Notes: generated by a model from the letters alone, not told the origin. A stretch of 64,000 nt of DNA from Microvirga zambiensis WSM3693 (GCF_016735695.1 NZ_JAERQD010000005.1:1-64000); one strand, 5' to 3'. Counted from the stretch's first letter, positions 1 to 9,279 are shown. Numbers and translations are program-made.

Positions 1-174
<174 letters not shown>

Positions 175-202
175 AAGCTGCCTGGAACGCTGAAAGCGAT
201 CT

Positions 203-233
203 GACCCCGAAAGTGGATTGCACTTTCGGGGTC
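203..233. repeat. 13-bp perfect hairpin downstream of phaA
   Basis: GACCCCGAAAGTG at 203-215 pairs perfectly with CACTTTCGGGGTC at 221-233 around a 5-nt loop. There is no T-run after it, so it is not a textbook terminator, although it could stabilise the phaA 3' end. The AAAGTGGA/CACTTT core resembles the palindromes at 47446-47495 and 62307-62357, so it may be a minimal member of that repeat family. Confidence 0.5.
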
Positions 234-415
234 AATCCATGCTCATCGTCCAGGTTTGCGCTGAAAACTTTCGCAGGCTCCTGAAATTCGGGAGCTTCAC
301 CCTTCCCCGCACCGTCGTTTATCCTAAGCTATGTCGTGAGGCGGTTTGAACAGAGCCGCCTCACGAAGGGATCCTCGAGAGATCCGCTAGGGAATGATCT
401 TGGGAAGGAAACAGC

Positions 416-1141
416 ATGGCGCGCGTTGCATTGGTCACCGGCGGCACCCGCGGCATCGGTGCCGCGATTTCAACGGCCTTGAAGCAAGCAGGCTACAAAG
501 TTGCCGCCAACTATGGCGGCAATGACGAAGCCGCCAACCAGTTCAAAGCCGAGACCGGCATCCCGGTCTTCAAGTTCGACGTCTCCGATTCCTCTGCCTG
601 CGAGACGGGCATCCGCGCCGTCGAGGCCGAACTCGGCCCCGTCGACATTCTCGTCAACAATGCGGGCATCACCCGCGACGGCATGTTCCACAGGATGAAC
701 TTCGATCAGTGGTCCGCCGTCATCCGCACCAATCTCGATTCCATGTTCACCTGCACGCGCCCGGTGATCGAGGGCATGCGCGAGCGCGGGTTTGGACGCA
801 TCATCATCATCTCCTCCATCAACGGCCAGAAGGGCCAGATGGGGCAGGCCAACTACTCGGCGGCCAAGGCCGGCGTGGTCGGCTTCGCCAAGGCGCTCGC
901 GCAGGAGAACGCCAACAAGGGCGTCACCGTCAACGTGATCGCGCCGGGCTATATCGCCACCGAGATGGTAAAGGCGGTGCCCGAAGAGGTGCTCAAGGCG
1001 AAGATCCTGCCGCTCATCCCCGTCGGCCGCCTCGGCGAGGCGGAGGAGATCGCACGCGGCGTGCTCTTCCTCGCGGGCGACGAGGCCGGGTTCGTGACCG
1101 GCTCGACCCTGTCCATGAACGGCGGCCAGTACATGGCCTGA
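416..1141 (+). CDS. phaB: Acetoacetyl-CoA reductase (NADPH-dependent SDR)
   Basis: Predicted to reduce acetoacetyl-CoA to (R)-3-hydroxybutyryl-CoA with NADPH, the second step of polyhydroxybutyrate synthesis, in the cytoplasm. The 241-residue length is typical of PhaB. The cofactor motif TGGTRGIG is at residues 8-15, NNAG at about 81-84, and the catalytic Ser134-Tyr147-Lys151 set sits in a YSAAK context. The ATG at 416 follows a GGAAGGAAA ribosome-binding region. It lies 241 bp after phaA, so it may have its own promoter or be read through past the hairpin at 203-233. Confidence 0.95.
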   Translation: MARVALVTGGTRGIGAAISTALKQAGYKVAANYGGNDEAANQFKAETGIPVFKFDVSDSSACETGIRAVEAELGPVDILVNNAGITRDGMFHRMNFDQWSAVIRTNLDSMFTCTRPVIEGMRERGFGRIIIISSINGQKGQMGQANYSAAKAGVVGFAKALAQENANKGVTVNVIAPGYIATEMVKAVPEEVLKAKILPLIPVGRLGEAEEIARGVLFLAGDEAGFVTGSTLSMNGGQYMA

Positions 1142-1168
1142 CCGTCGGCCTGACCGTCGGCCTGACCG
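1137..1168 (+). repeat. 12-bp tandem repeat across the phaB stop codon
   Basis: The unit CCTGACCGTCGG occurs at 1137-1148 and 1149-1160, with an 8-bp partial third copy at 1161-1168. The TGA stop of phaB (1139-1141) lies inside the first unit. It looks like replication slippage and has no evident role. Confidence 0.7.
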
Positions 1169-1245
1169 AACGCGCGATCCCGGACAGAATCGTCCCGGGA
1201 TCGCCGCCCGCCCTGCTCCTCAGCCAGAAACCACGAGTCTCACGC

Positions 1246-1992
1246 ATGAATCGCATCGACATGACCGGCCGGACCGTCGTGATCACGGGCGGCGCCCGCG
1301 GCATCGGCTATGCGATCGGCGAAAGGCTCGTGAAATCGGGCGCCAGAATCGCCGTCTGGGACCTGAGGCTCGAAGAGGCGCAGGCGAGCGCCGCGTCGCT
1401 CTCGAAGGAGAGCATCGGGCTCAGCGTCGACGTCGCGGACGGCCTTTCCGTCGAGCACGCAGCCCAGCAGACCCAGGCCGCCTTCGAGCGCATCGACGGG
1501 CTGGTGAACGGCGCCGGCATCACCGGCCCGGTCAAGCCGCTCGCCGATTATTCCGTCGAGGAATGGCGCAGCGTCGTCGAGGTCAACCTGACCGGGACCT
1601 TCAATTGCTGCCGCGCCATCGTGCCGATCATGCAGCAGGACGATTACGGCCGCATCGTCAACATCTCGTCGGTCGCCGGCAAGGAGGGCAATCCGAACCT
1701 CGCCGCCTACAGCGCAGCGAAAGCCGGCATCATCGGCCTCACCAAATCGCTGGGCAAGGAGTTGGCGAAGACCGGCATCGCGGTCAACTGCATCACGCCC
1801 ACCACCGCCAAGACGAAGATTTTGGATACGCTCACGCCCGAATTCATCGAGTACATGCGCGTGCGCATTCCGCGAGACCGTTTCGCGGAGCTGCACGAGA
1901 TCGCCGCCATGGTGGTCTGGATGCTGTCGGAGGAAAACTCCTTCACCACCGCCGCCACCTTCGACCTCAGCGGCGGACGAACGACTTATTAG
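1246..1992 (+). CDS. SDR family NAD(P)-dependent oxidoreductase
   Basis: A 248-residue short-chain dehydrogenase/reductase. The nucleotide-binding motif TGGARGIG is at about 14-21. The structural NNAG motif appears as NGAG at about 88-91. The catalytic set is Ser141/142, Tyr155 and Lys159 in YSAAK. The frame stays open far upstream inside phaB, but ATG 1246 gives a normal-length protein beginning just before the Rossmann fold. It is a diverged relative of PhaB rather than a recent copy. The substrate cannot be read from the sequence; 3-oxoacyl reductases and sugar dehydrogenases share this architecture. It may be co-transcribed with phaB, 104 bp upstream. Confidence 0.88.
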   Translation: MNRIDMTGRTVVITGGARGIGYAIGERLVKSGARIAVWDLRLEEAQASAASLSKESIGLSVDVADGLSVEHAAQQTQAAFERIDGLVNGAGITGPVKPLADYSVEEWRSVVEVNLTGTFNCCRAIVPIMQQDDYGRIVNISSVAGKEGNPNLAAYSAAKAGIIGLTKSLGKELAKTGIAVNCITPTTAKTKILDTLTPEFIEYMRVRIPRDRFAELHEIAAMVVWMLSEENSFTTAATFDLSGGRTTY

Positions 1993-2047
1993 AGCGACGT
2001 TGTCATAGGTTTGCATCCAACGGCAGGTTCGCGCCTCATGCGGAGGC

Positions 2048-2500
2048 TCAAACGAACTCGACGCCGTATTTCGCCGCGATCTCACGGAAGCTCGATGACC
2101 CGGCCCTCGCCGGGCCGCCGGTGTCCACCTGAGCGTCGACGATCTCGGTGATGAGTGCTTCGAACACCCCAGCCGGAGAGGTGATTCCTATCTGTCGCCC
2201 AGGATCGGGGCCAAGGCTCTTCAATCCATGAACGGTTCCCCCAGGAGCGAACATGGCGCCGCCCGGACCGAGGATTCGGACTTCGTTCCCGACCTGACAT
2301 TCCCATCGTCCTTCGATGATGACGTGCCACTCGTCATATGGATGCCGGTGCAGGCCGGCGCCGGAGCCCGGAGGGCTGTGAGCCATGCAGACGCTGTAGT
2401 CGCCGTGGGTCGAGCCCGGATTCAGGAAGGTCAGGTCGATCGTGCCGAGCCGAACGGTTCTGCCTTCGTCAACGCCAAGGAAGCCGGATATCTGAGCCAT
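2048..2500 (-). CDS. Cupin domain-containing protein
   Basis: A 150-residue single-domain cupin. The first cupin motif has the metal ligands His51, His53 and Glu57 (context GLHRHPYDEWH), and the second motif supplies His91 in APGGTVHGL. This points to a small metal-dependent dioxygenase, isomerase or ligand sensor, but the substrate is unknown. No signal peptide is seen. It is transcribed towards the SDR gene, and the ends are separated by 55 bp. Nothing in the neighbourhood narrows the function. Confidence 0.8.
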   Translation of the reverse strand: MAQISGFLGVDEGRTVRLGTIDLTFLNPGSTHGDYSVCMAHSPPGSGAGLHRHPYDEWHVIIEGRWECQVGNEVRILGPGGAMFAPGGTVHGLKSLGPDPGRQIGITSPAGVFEALITEIVDAQVDTGGPARAGSSSFREIAAKYGVEFV

Positions 2501-2614
2501 CTCACCCTCCCGTGTCCCCGGCGATTTTACACAAAGCGCATCCCATGCGCCCGGAGCAAACGGAGAGAATTTCGTGCCAAGACTGAATTCGCTTCATCAG
2601 GAAAGTCGTGGTAG

Positions 2615-3502
2615 GTGGCGGCCATCATGCCGACTCGCACCGCCACTTCCATCGGCCTCATCGCCATCCTGCTCTGGTCCATGCTCGCGCTGTTCACGGC
2701 GGCGACCGGCACGATCCCGCCGTTTCAGCTCGCAGCGATGACCTTCCTCGTCGGCGGGCTCGTCGGCGTCATAAGCTGGATCATGCGGCCGCAGGGGCTC
2801 AAGGCGCTGCGCCAGAAGCCTGTCGTGTGGGCGCTCGGGATCGGCGGGTTGTTCGGCTATCACGCCCTCTATTTCGCTGCTTTGCGCTGGGCGCCGCCGG
2901 CGGAATCGGGCCTGATCAATTATCTCTGGCCGCTCCTGATCGTACTCTTCTCATCCCTCCTCCCGGGCGAGCATCTGCGGCGCGCACATATCGTCGGGGC
3001 GCTTCTCGGCTTTGCCGGCGTGATCGTGCTGATCGCCGGACGCGGCGCCTTCGACGCGCGGGCGGAGTACATGCCGGGCTATCTCTGCGCTTTCGTCGCG
3101 GCCTTCGTCTGGGCCGGCTATTCGGTGCTCTCCCGCCGCTTCGGCCAGGTGCCGACCGACGCGGTGGCGGGCTTCTGCCTCGCGACCGCGCTCCTGAGCC
3201 TCGTCTGCCATCTCGCCTTCGAGACCACATTGTGGCCCGAGACGACGACGCAATGGCTCGCCGTTCTCGGGCTCGGCCTCGGTCCCGTGGGTGCCGCCTT
3301 CTATGTCTGGGACATCGGCATGAAGCGGGGCGACATCCGCTTTCTCGGCGTCGCCTCCTACGCGACGCCGGTGCTGTCGACCCTGCTTCTCGTGGTCGCC
3401 GGCTATGCGGAGCCGACCCTGACGCTCGCGCTCGCATGCGGCCTCATCGTGGCCGGTGCACTCGTGGCGACGCTTACTCCGAAGAAGACCGCCCCGGCAT
3501 GA
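2615..3502 (+). CDS. EamA/DMT superfamily exporter
   Basis: A 295-residue inner-membrane protein with about ten hydrophobic segments forming two EamA repeats. The C-terminal half has PVGAAFYVWDIGMKRGD and YATPVLSTLLL, typical of drug/metabolite transporters of the amino-acid exporter type (YddG-like), though the substrate is a guess. The GTG at 2615 has AGGAAAG about 9 nt upstream; an in-frame ATG at 2627 is an alternative start. Its last 29 bp overlap the convergent acetyltransferase gene. Confidence 0.83.
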   Translation: MAAIMPTRTATSIGLIAILLWSMLALFTAATGTIPPFQLAAMTFLVGGLVGVISWIMRPQGLKALRQKPVVWALGIGGLFGYHALYFAALRWAPPAESGLINYLWPLLIVLFSSLLPGEHLRRAHIVGALLGFAGVIVLIAGRGAFDARAEYMPGYLCAFVAAFVWAGYSVLSRRFGQVPTDAVAGFCLATALLSLVCHLAFETTLWPETTTQWLAVLGLGLGPVGAAFYVWDIGMKRGDIRFLGVASYATPVLSTLLLVVAGYAEPTLTLALACGLIVAGALVATLTPKKTAPA

Positions 3503-4238
3503 CGCGGTGGGTGTAGCGGTAGGCGATCCGGAAGCCGAAGGCCTCGTAGAGTGAACGGGCGATCTCGTTCTCCTCGCGCACCTGCAGATAGGCGGTATGC
3601 GCTCCCTGACCGTAGCCCCAGGCCATGAGGCTCGACACCACGCGGCGGCCGAGACCGATGCCTCGCAGATCCGGCGAAACGACGATGTCGTAGAGGCCGA
3701 CATAACCGCGCTCGACGACGCCGAGGCCCCAGGCGACCGGGCGATCATCCAGGCTGAGCGTCGCGAAGGCCGTCTTCTGACGGATGCGGGCGACGATGCG
3801 CATCAAGGTTTCATCGTCGGCCTTGTCGCCGCCATAGGATTTCGCCGCCTCGCGCACCCAGCGCTTCGACACCTGCGGCTCCAGATCGACCTCGGGATCG
3901 ATCTCGGCATGGTCGATCCCGATCGGCGCGGTGAGGACATGCGTCGGCTCGATTTCCTTGAACCCACGCTGCTTGAGGAGTTCCTCGGCGTTCGGATCCT
4001 CCACGCCGTTGAGGCGGAAGGTCGGGCGCACGTTCGCCTCGACGAAACGGGCAACCATGTAGTCGATCAGTTCGTCGTCGAGACCGACATCGGGCCGGAA
4101 CGGGGTCGCCGAATTGGCACGCTTTGAATAGCCGTTCGCGAGACGCAGAACCCAGCCGTCATAGAGCTGATAATCGAACGAAGGCCACGCATTCAAAAGG
4201 CGGCTCTCGAGTCCGATGATGAGGCTGTGGTCTTTCAT
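3474..4238 (-). CDS. GNAT family N-acetyltransferase
   Basis: A 254-residue protein. The C-terminal half has the acetyl-CoA-binding loop RGIGLGR after VVSPDL and a final strand ending in EAFGFRIAYRYTHRV, typical of GNAT enzymes. The N-terminal half is less conserved and probably carries substrate specificity, which I cannot name. The gene lies 34 bp downstream of gloB on the same strand, so the two probably form an operon. Its 3' end overlaps the convergent DMT exporter by 29 bp. Confidence 0.84.
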   Translation of the reverse strand: MKDHSLIIGLESRLLNAWPSFDYQLYDGWVLRLANGYSKRANSATPFRPDVGLDDELIDYMVARFVEANVRPTFRLNGVEDPNAEELLKQRGFKEIEPTHVLTAPIGIDHAEIDPEVDLEPQVSKRWVREAAKSYGGDKADDETLMRIVARIRQKTAFATLSLDDRPVAWGLGVVERGYVGLYDIVVSPDLRGIGLGRRVVSSLMAWGYGQGAHTAYLQVREENEIARSLYEAFGFRIAYRYTHRVMPGRSSSE

Positions 4239-4272
4239 AAGGCTGTTCGCTCCCGGAAGGTCATGCCTCTCA

Positions 4273-5040
4273 TCAGAACCTGTTCTTCCATTCGCGCAAG
4301 GCCTGAAACACCTCTACCGGCGTCGCACCCTCTTTTTGAACGGCTTTTGCAAGCGCCGGCTCGCCCGCACGCAGGAAGGGATTGGTCGCCTTCTCATGCC
4401 CGATGGTCGAGGGCACGAGGAAACGTCCTTCGGACTTGGCTTTTTCCGCTTCCGCTGTCCGTGCCTTCAGCGCCTCGTTGTCCGGATCGGCCGCAAGCGC
4501 GAAGCGTGCATTCGAGAGCGTGTAGTCGTGTCCGCAGAAAACGCGCGCCTCCTCCGGCAACGCCGCGAGGCGCTGGAGCGAGGCCCAGAACTCGGCGTAG
4601 GTTCCTTCGAACATCCGCCCGCAGCCGAGGGTGAAGAGCGTATCGCCGGCGAACAGGGCGCGATCAGCCGCGAACCAGTAGGAGACGTGATCGACGCAAT
4701 GGCCTGGCGTCTCCCACACATGCGCCTGCAAGCTTCCCACGACCGCCGTGTCGCCCTCGCGCACATAGGCGTCGGCCGATGGCACGGACTCGCGCGCCTT
4801 CAGCGGCGCGATCACACGGCAACCAGTGCGGCGCTTCAGGGGCTCGACGGCCTGCACGTGATCGGAATGACGGTGGGTGACGAGGATGTCGGTGAGCTGC
4901 CAGCCCGTCTCCGCGAGAGCCGCGAGGATCGGCTCCTCTTCTGGCGCGTCGATGGCGGCGCAGGCGCCGGTGTTGGGATCGTGGATCAGAACACCGATAT
5001 TGTCCTGAAGGCAGAGAAAGGCGTGGATCTGGGCGGACAT
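4273..5040 (-). CDS. gloB: Hydroxyacylglutathione hydrolase (glyoxalase II)
   Basis: Hydrolyses S-lactoylglutathione to lactate and glutathione, the second step of methylglyoxal detoxification, in the cytoplasm. It is a metallo-beta-lactamase fold enzyme with the binuclear-metal motif THRHSDH at residues 55-61 and further ligands in TPGHCVDH and FCGHDYT. The ATG at 5040 gives 255 residues, the family norm. The frame runs 12 codons further upstream, but that extension (MIAQSTSS...) is not family-like. It is divergent from the methyltransferase at 5159 and probably co-transcribed with the GNAT gene. Confidence 0.95.
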   Translation of the reverse strand: MSAQIHAFLCLQDNIGVLIHDPNTGACAAIDAPEEEPILAALAETGWQLTDILVTHRHSDHVQAVEPLKRRTGCRVIAPLKARESVPSADAYVREGDTAVVGSLQAHVWETPGHCVDHVSYWFAADRALFAGDTLFTLGCGRMFEGTYAEFWASLQRLAALPEEARVFCGHDYTLSNARFALAADPDNEALKARTAEAEKAKSEGRFLVPSTIGHEKATNPFLRAGEPALAKAVQKEGATPVEVFQALREWKNRF

Positions 5041-5158
5041 CGGGGAACCCTGGCTTGATGTGCTTTGAGCTATCATGGAACAGTCGTCTCCCGAAACCAG
5101 ACCCCGATCTCAGCTTTGCGCCTGCCGGGCCGGATCGAGAGGCATTCGCTTTGTGGCC

Positions 5159-5911
5159 ATGAGCATCGACATCACCGATCTGCGCGGCTTCTACGCCAGT
5201 CCCCTCGGGGCGGTGACGCGCCGCTTCGTCGGGCGGGCCATCGACCGGTTCTGGGGCCCGCTCACGGGCCTGCGCGTGCTCGGCCTCGGCTATGCGCCGC
5301 CCTATCTTGCCGCCGTGAAGGGCGAAAGCGAGCGCACGCTCGCCTTCATGCCGGCGAACCAGGGCGTGGTGAACTGGCCTCGGACCGGTGCTTCGGCCTC
5401 GGCGCTGGTCGATCCCCTCATGATGCCCCTTCCCGATGCCTCCATCGACCGGGTTCTCCTGGTCCATGCCCTCGAGACCGTAGAGAGCCCAAGCGAACTC
5501 CTGCACGAGATCTGGCGCATTCTCACCCCCGGCGGCCGGATCATCCTCGTCGCCCCCAACCGCCGTGGCCTTTGGGCACGCATGGACACCACCCCCTTCG
5601 GATACGGCCAGCCCTACAGCCGCTCGCAGCTGAAAAGCCTCATGCGCCAGACCTGGTTCTCGCCGGAAGGTTGGGCCGAGACGCTCTACGTCCCGCCCTT
5701 GCGCAACCGCCTTCTGCTCCAGAGCGCGCAGGTCTGGGAGCAGATCGGCGCCGGCTTCTCCCTGCCCTTTGCAGGGCTCCACATCGTCGAGGCGACGAAG
5801 CAGCTCTACCGGCCCGGCGCCGTGCGTGCCGTGCGCCGCTCCCGCCGCTTCTCCCCGGTTTTCGTTCCCGCTCCGGCGGCTCCGGCCTCGCGGATGAGCG
5901 AACTTCCATGA
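5159..5911 (+). CDS. Class I SAM-dependent methyltransferase domain protein
   Basis: About 250 residues from ATG 5159; an alternative ATG at 5075 would add 28 residues that look non-conserved. Motif I is atypical (VLGLGYAPPYL). The later motifs IDRVLLVHALETVESP and ILTPGGRIILVAPN are classic for class I methyltransferases. The C-terminus is basic and proline-rich. The substrate is unknown. It is divergent from gloB, 118 bp away. Divergent pairing of gloB with a methyltransferase suggests a shared regulatory region, but no operator could be identified. Confidence 0.82.
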   Translation: MSIDITDLRGFYASPLGAVTRRFVGRAIDRFWGPLTGLRVLGLGYAPPYLAAVKGESERTLAFMPANQGVVNWPRTGASASALVDPLMMPLPDASIDRVLLVHALETVESPSELLHEIWRILTPGGRIILVAPNRRGLWARMDTTPFGYGQPYSRSQLKSLMRQTWFSPEGWAETLYVPPLRNRLLLQSAQVWEQIGAGFSLPFAGLHIVEATKQLYRPGAVRAVRRSRRFSPVFVPAPAAPASRMSELP

Positions 5912-6032
5912 TTTGGCCGCGTTTTGCGGGAGTAAGGTGGGCTCAACTTGACTTCACCCCCCTGAAACGCCAGTGTCCGCCCCGCTTCGGCAGGGCCTTA
6001 GGACCTGCCGGTCTTCTTTTGCATAGAGTCCG

Positions 6033-6986
6033 ATGCGCAGTTATCTCGATTTCGAAAAGCCCGTCGCCGAGCTTGAAGCCAAGGTCGAGGAGCTTCGCGC
6101 CCTCGGCGAGAACCGGGACGCCGTCTCCATCGCCGACGACATCTCGCGCCTGGAGGTCAAGGCCGCCGACGCGCTGAAGGAGCTCTATGCCAAGCTCACG
6201 CCCTGGCAGAAGACCCTTGTCGCGCGCCATCCGCAGCGGCCGCATTTCGTCGATTACTGCTCCGGCCTCATCACCGAGTTCACGCCGCTCGCCGGCGACC
6301 GCAAGTTCTCAGAGGACGAGGCGATCGTCGGCGGCTTCGGCCGCTTCCGCGGCCAGCCGGTCTGCGTGATGGGCCAGGAGAAGGGCTTCAACACCGAGAC
6401 CCGCATCCGGCACAATTTCGGCATGGCCCGCCCCGAGGGCTATCGCAAGGCCGTGCGCCTGATGGAGATGGCGGACCGCTTCGGACTGCCGGTGATCTCC
6501 TTCGTCGATACCGCCGGCGCCTATCCGGGCATCGAGGCGGAGGAGCGCGGACAGGCCGAGGCCATCGCCCGCTCGACGGAGGCGCAGCTGGGCCTCGGCG
6601 TTCCCAACGTCTCCGTCGTGATCGGCGAAGGCGGCTCGGGCGGCGCCATCGCGATCGCCACCGCCAACAAGGTGCTGATGCTGGAACACGCGATCTACAG
6701 CGTGATCTCGCCGGAAGGCGCCGCCTCGATCCTCTGGCGCGATGCGGCTCGCGCCCAGGACGCCGCCACCAACATGAAGATCACGGCGCAGGACCTGCTG
6801 CGGCTCGGCATCATCGACGGCATCGTCACCGAGCCCGTAGGCGGTGCCCATCGGGAGCCGCAGACGGCCATCGAGGCCACCGGCAATGCCATCGAGGAGG
6901 CCCTGCACGACCTCGGCAACATGGGACCGGCGGAAATCCGCGATCACCGCGCCGACAAGTTCCTCAATATCGGACGCAAGCTTTAA
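6033..6986 (+). CDS. accA: Acetyl-CoA carboxylase carboxyltransferase subunit alpha
   Basis: The 317-residue alpha subunit of the carboxyltransferase, which with AccD transfers CO2 from carboxybiotin to acetyl-CoA to give malonyl-CoA, the committed step of fatty-acid synthesis. The N-terminus LDFEKPVAELEAKVEEL is characteristic. The body has GRFRGQPVCVMGQEKG, the oxyanion-hole stretch GEGGSGGAIAIA and VISPEGAASILWRD. Length and both ends match the family. It is monocistronic by context: the preceding gene ends 121 bp upstream and the next starts 264 bp downstream. Confidence 0.97.
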   Translation: MRSYLDFEKPVAELEAKVEELRALGENRDAVSIADDISRLEVKAADALKELYAKLTPWQKTLVARHPQRPHFVDYCSGLITEFTPLAGDRKFSEDEAIVGGFGRFRGQPVCVMGQEKGFNTETRIRHNFGMARPEGYRKAVRLMEMADRFGLPVISFVDTAGAYPGIEAEERGQAEAIARSTEAQLGLGVPNVSVVIGEGGSGGAIAIATANKVLMLEHAIYSVISPEGAASILWRDAARAQDAATNMKITAQDLLRLGIIDGIVTEPVGGAHREPQTAIEATGNAIEEALHDLGNMGPAEIRDHRADKFLNIGRKL

Positions 6987-7250
6987 GACTCAGGCCCTGT
7001 GGATTTCGGGACCTGCCCGGCCTCGTCGGCGGGTTCCGTTGCTGCGCAATCCGTGCTTTACCTCGGAAGAGATGTGCTTCCTCCGATGAAAGGCACACGA
7101 ACGCTTCGCAGGCGGACTTTTTACCTTCCTTTAAGCATAACTCCATCACAGCCACGCTTGCAGTAACAGGCAGTTAAGGCTAACGATTTAAGGGTTAAAG
7201 GGGAACTGACCGGCAGAAAGCCGGGCAGATCAAAAATTGCGGGGTCCCCC

Positions 7251-8546
7251 ATGATGAAGCGTTTCGCATTGGCCGCGAGCCTGGCGCTCGCACTCGCAGC
7301 CTGTCAGGACGACAACCTCACCCGTGGCTCGACAAGGCATCTTGCGCCGATTCCGCCTGCCACCATGGCGCTGATGTCGACCAAGGGCATGTCCAAGAAC
7401 GATCCCATCCTGGTCCGGGCCTACAAGAAGGAATCGGAGCTGGAGATCTGGAAGCGCGGCTCCAACGGGAAATACGCGCTCCTCAAGACCTATCCGGTCT
7501 GCCGCTGGTCGGGGCAGCTCGGCCCCAAGACCCGCGAAGGCGACCGTCAGGTGCCCGAGGGCTTCTATTCGGTCAGCCCGGCCCAGATGAACCCGAATTC
7601 GGCCTATTACCTGTCCTTCGACACGGGCTATCCGAACGCCTACGACCGCTCCTTCGGCCGTAACGGCGGCGACATCATGGTTCACGGCGCGTGCTCGTCG
7701 CGCGGCTGTTTCGCCATGACCGACCAGAACATCTCGGAAATCTACGCCATCGCCCGCGAGGCGCTGAGCGCCGGCCAGCGCGGCTTCCAGTTCCAGTCCT
7801 ATCCGTTCCGGATGACGGCCGAGAACTTGGCCAAGCACCGCCTCGACCCGAATATCGGCTTCTGGAAGAACCTGAAGGAAGGTTCCGACACCTTCGACGT
7901 CACGAAGGAAGAGCTGCGGGTGGCCGTCACCAACCACCGCTACGTCTTCAACGCGGACGAGAGCGTCGCTTCCGTCGTGGCGCAGAAGAGCGCACAAGAC
8001 GAGAAGGACGTCGCCGATCTGGTCTCCAAGGGCGAGAAGCCGGTCAAGCTCGTCTACCATGACGGCGACACCCACGAATCCTTCCGCGAGGCGCTCGCCA
8101 ATGTCTCGGGCGTCTCCGACACCAAGCTCGGCTTCGTAAGCCGCACCGAGGGCATTTCCTCGGGACCGCGGGTGGTCGCGCTCAACGATAGCGGCCAGGA
8201 GAAGCAGGAAGCCCCGCCGACGGCGCTCGCCTTCGCGTCCATGCGGGAAGTCCCGGTCTCGCAGCCCGCTGCTGAGCCGCGTCAGCCGGAGACCCGGGTG
8301 GCCGTGGCGCAGAAGACCGCTCCCATGGCGGCTGCCGCTGCTGCCTCCTCCACATCCGAGACACCCTTCTACAAGAAGATGTTCAGCAGCGTGACCGACC
8401 TGTTCAGCTCCTCGAGTGCCGAGCCGGTGGCCGAAACGGTCCAGGTGGCTCCCACCCCCCCCGTCAAGATGGCTCCCGCCGGCAAGGCGATACCGCAAAA
8501 GCGCGCGGACGCGCCGACGGGCGTCAGGGTGGCGACAGCCAACTGA
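7251..8546 (+). CDS. L,D-transpeptidase (YkuD domain) lipoprotein
   Basis: A 431-residue exported protein. A lipobox L-A-A-C ends the signal peptide, with Cys18 as the predicted lipidated residue. The YkuD domain spans roughly residues 45-200, with the catalytic signature VHGACSSRGCFAM at about 143-155, in which the Cys of GC is the nucleophile. Such enzymes form 3-3 peptidoglycan cross-links or attach proteins to peptidoglycan. The second half (about 250-431) is low-complexity, rich in Ala, Pro, Ser and Val, with no recognised domain; it may span the periplasm. The intergenic region 6987-7250 shows no further gene. Confidence 0.9.
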   Translation: MMKRFALAASLALALAACQDDNLTRGSTRHLAPIPPATMALMSTKGMSKNDPILVRAYKKESELEIWKRGSNGKYALLKTYPVCRWSGQLGPKTREGDRQVPEGFYSVSPAQMNPNSAYYLSFDTGYPNAYDRSFGRNGGDIMVHGACSSRGCFAMTDQNISEIYAIAREALSAGQRGFQFQSYPFRMTAENLAKHRLDPNIGFWKNLKEGSDTFDVTKEELRVAVTNHRYVFNADESVASVVAQKSAQDEKDVADLVSKGEKPVKLVYHDGDTHESFREALANVSGVSDTKLGFVSRTEGISSGPRVVALNDSGQEKQEAPPTALAFASMREVPVSQPAAEPRQPETRVAVAQKTAPMAAAAAASSTSETPFYKKMFSSVTDLFSSSSAEPVAETVQVAPTPPVKMAPAGKAIPQKRADAPTGVRVATAN

Positions 8547-8563
8547 GCACCTACCCCTCTCGA

Positions 8564-8598
8564 AAGAAAAAGCCCGCCTCGCCGGCGGGCTTTTTCTT
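8564..8598 (+). terminator. Rho-independent terminator after the L,D-transpeptidase gene
   Basis: GCCCGCC and GGCGGGC arms extended by A-run and T-run flanks form a 15-bp stem with a 5-nt loop, followed by TTTTTCTTT on the plus strand. It sits 17 bp after the stop codon. Confidence 0.9.
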
Positions 8599-8697
8599 TG
8601 GGTTTAGCGGAGCGGTTTCCGGCGCCCGCAAATGCGCCATGTAATGAGCTGAGCGTCGGTCCAGGGCCATCATCCGCCCGTCCCCGAGGGAGGCACC

Positions 8698-9219
8698 ATG
8701 CATGGCCTTTCGCACCGGTTGTCCTGTGGCGTTATCGTCCTGGCCTGTATCGCAGCCGGCGGCGTCGGCGCGGCACCGGCTGTCGTCGACCTCTATGTCG
8801 GCTCCTTCTCCGGGTCGGGAACCATCCTGGAAGGGCCGGAGGCCAACTCCCATCAGGTCGGCTGCCAGTTCACGATCCTGCAGCAGGGCGCCACGGGCCT
8901 GTCGCTCCAGGGCACATGCCGGGCTTACCTCATCCTCACACGCACGGTCAGCGCCCGCCTGTCCTGGGATCCCGGTTCGGGACAGGTGACCGGCACCTAT
9001 ACGGGCTCGCGGGTCGGCACGGCGAAGCTCACCGGCCGGCAGCGCGGCACGGATTTCGATCTGACGATCGAATGGCCGAGACCCCTCTATGGCGACACGA
9101 CGGCCCGGATGCGCGTCGCCAGCCTCGATCAGGACCGCTTCCGGATCGTCGTCACGGACCGCATCGGCGCCAACGGACCCGTCCGGGCCACCACCGACCT
9201 GACACTCCTTCGGCAATGA
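8698..9219 (+). CDS. Small secreted protein of unknown function
   Basis: 173 residues. A hydrophobic stretch (CGVIVLACIAAGGVGAAPA, about 10-28) looks like a signal peptide cleaved near AAPA. The mature part is about 145 residues, rich in Gly, Thr and Ser with alternating hydrophobic residues, consistent with a small all-beta domain. It has two Cys that could form a disulphide. I do not recognise a family. The ATG at 8698 follows a GAGGGAGG ribosome-binding site. It is bracketed by terminators at 8564-8598 and 9231-9254, so it is probably transcribed alone. Confidence 0.7.
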   Translation: MHGLSHRLSCGVIVLACIAAGGVGAAPAVVDLYVGSFSGSGTILEGPEANSHQVGCQFTILQQGATGLSLQGTCRAYLILTRTVSARLSWDPGSGQVTGTYTGSRVGTAKLTGRQRGTDFDLTIEWPRPLYGDTTARMRVASLDQDRFRIVVTDRIGANGPVRATTDLTLLRQ

Positions 9220-9230
9220 GGGAAAGCAAA

Positions 9231-9254
9231 AAGCCCGGCACCAAGGCCGGGCTT
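9231..9254. terminator. Bidirectional terminator between the secreted protein and cheZ
   Basis: AAGCCCGGC at 9231-9239 pairs with GCCGGGCTT at 9246-9254. An A-run lies on the left and TTTCATTC on the right, so it can serve both convergent genes. Confidence 0.8.
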
Positions 9255-9279
9255 TCATTCGTTCGCAATGCAGGACCGA

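Noticed and set aside
709..1245. Upstream extension of the second SDR gene into phaB
   Set aside because: The frame is open but is an out-of-frame reading of phaB; residues are Arg/His/Gly-rich and the Rossmann fold starts after ATG 1246.
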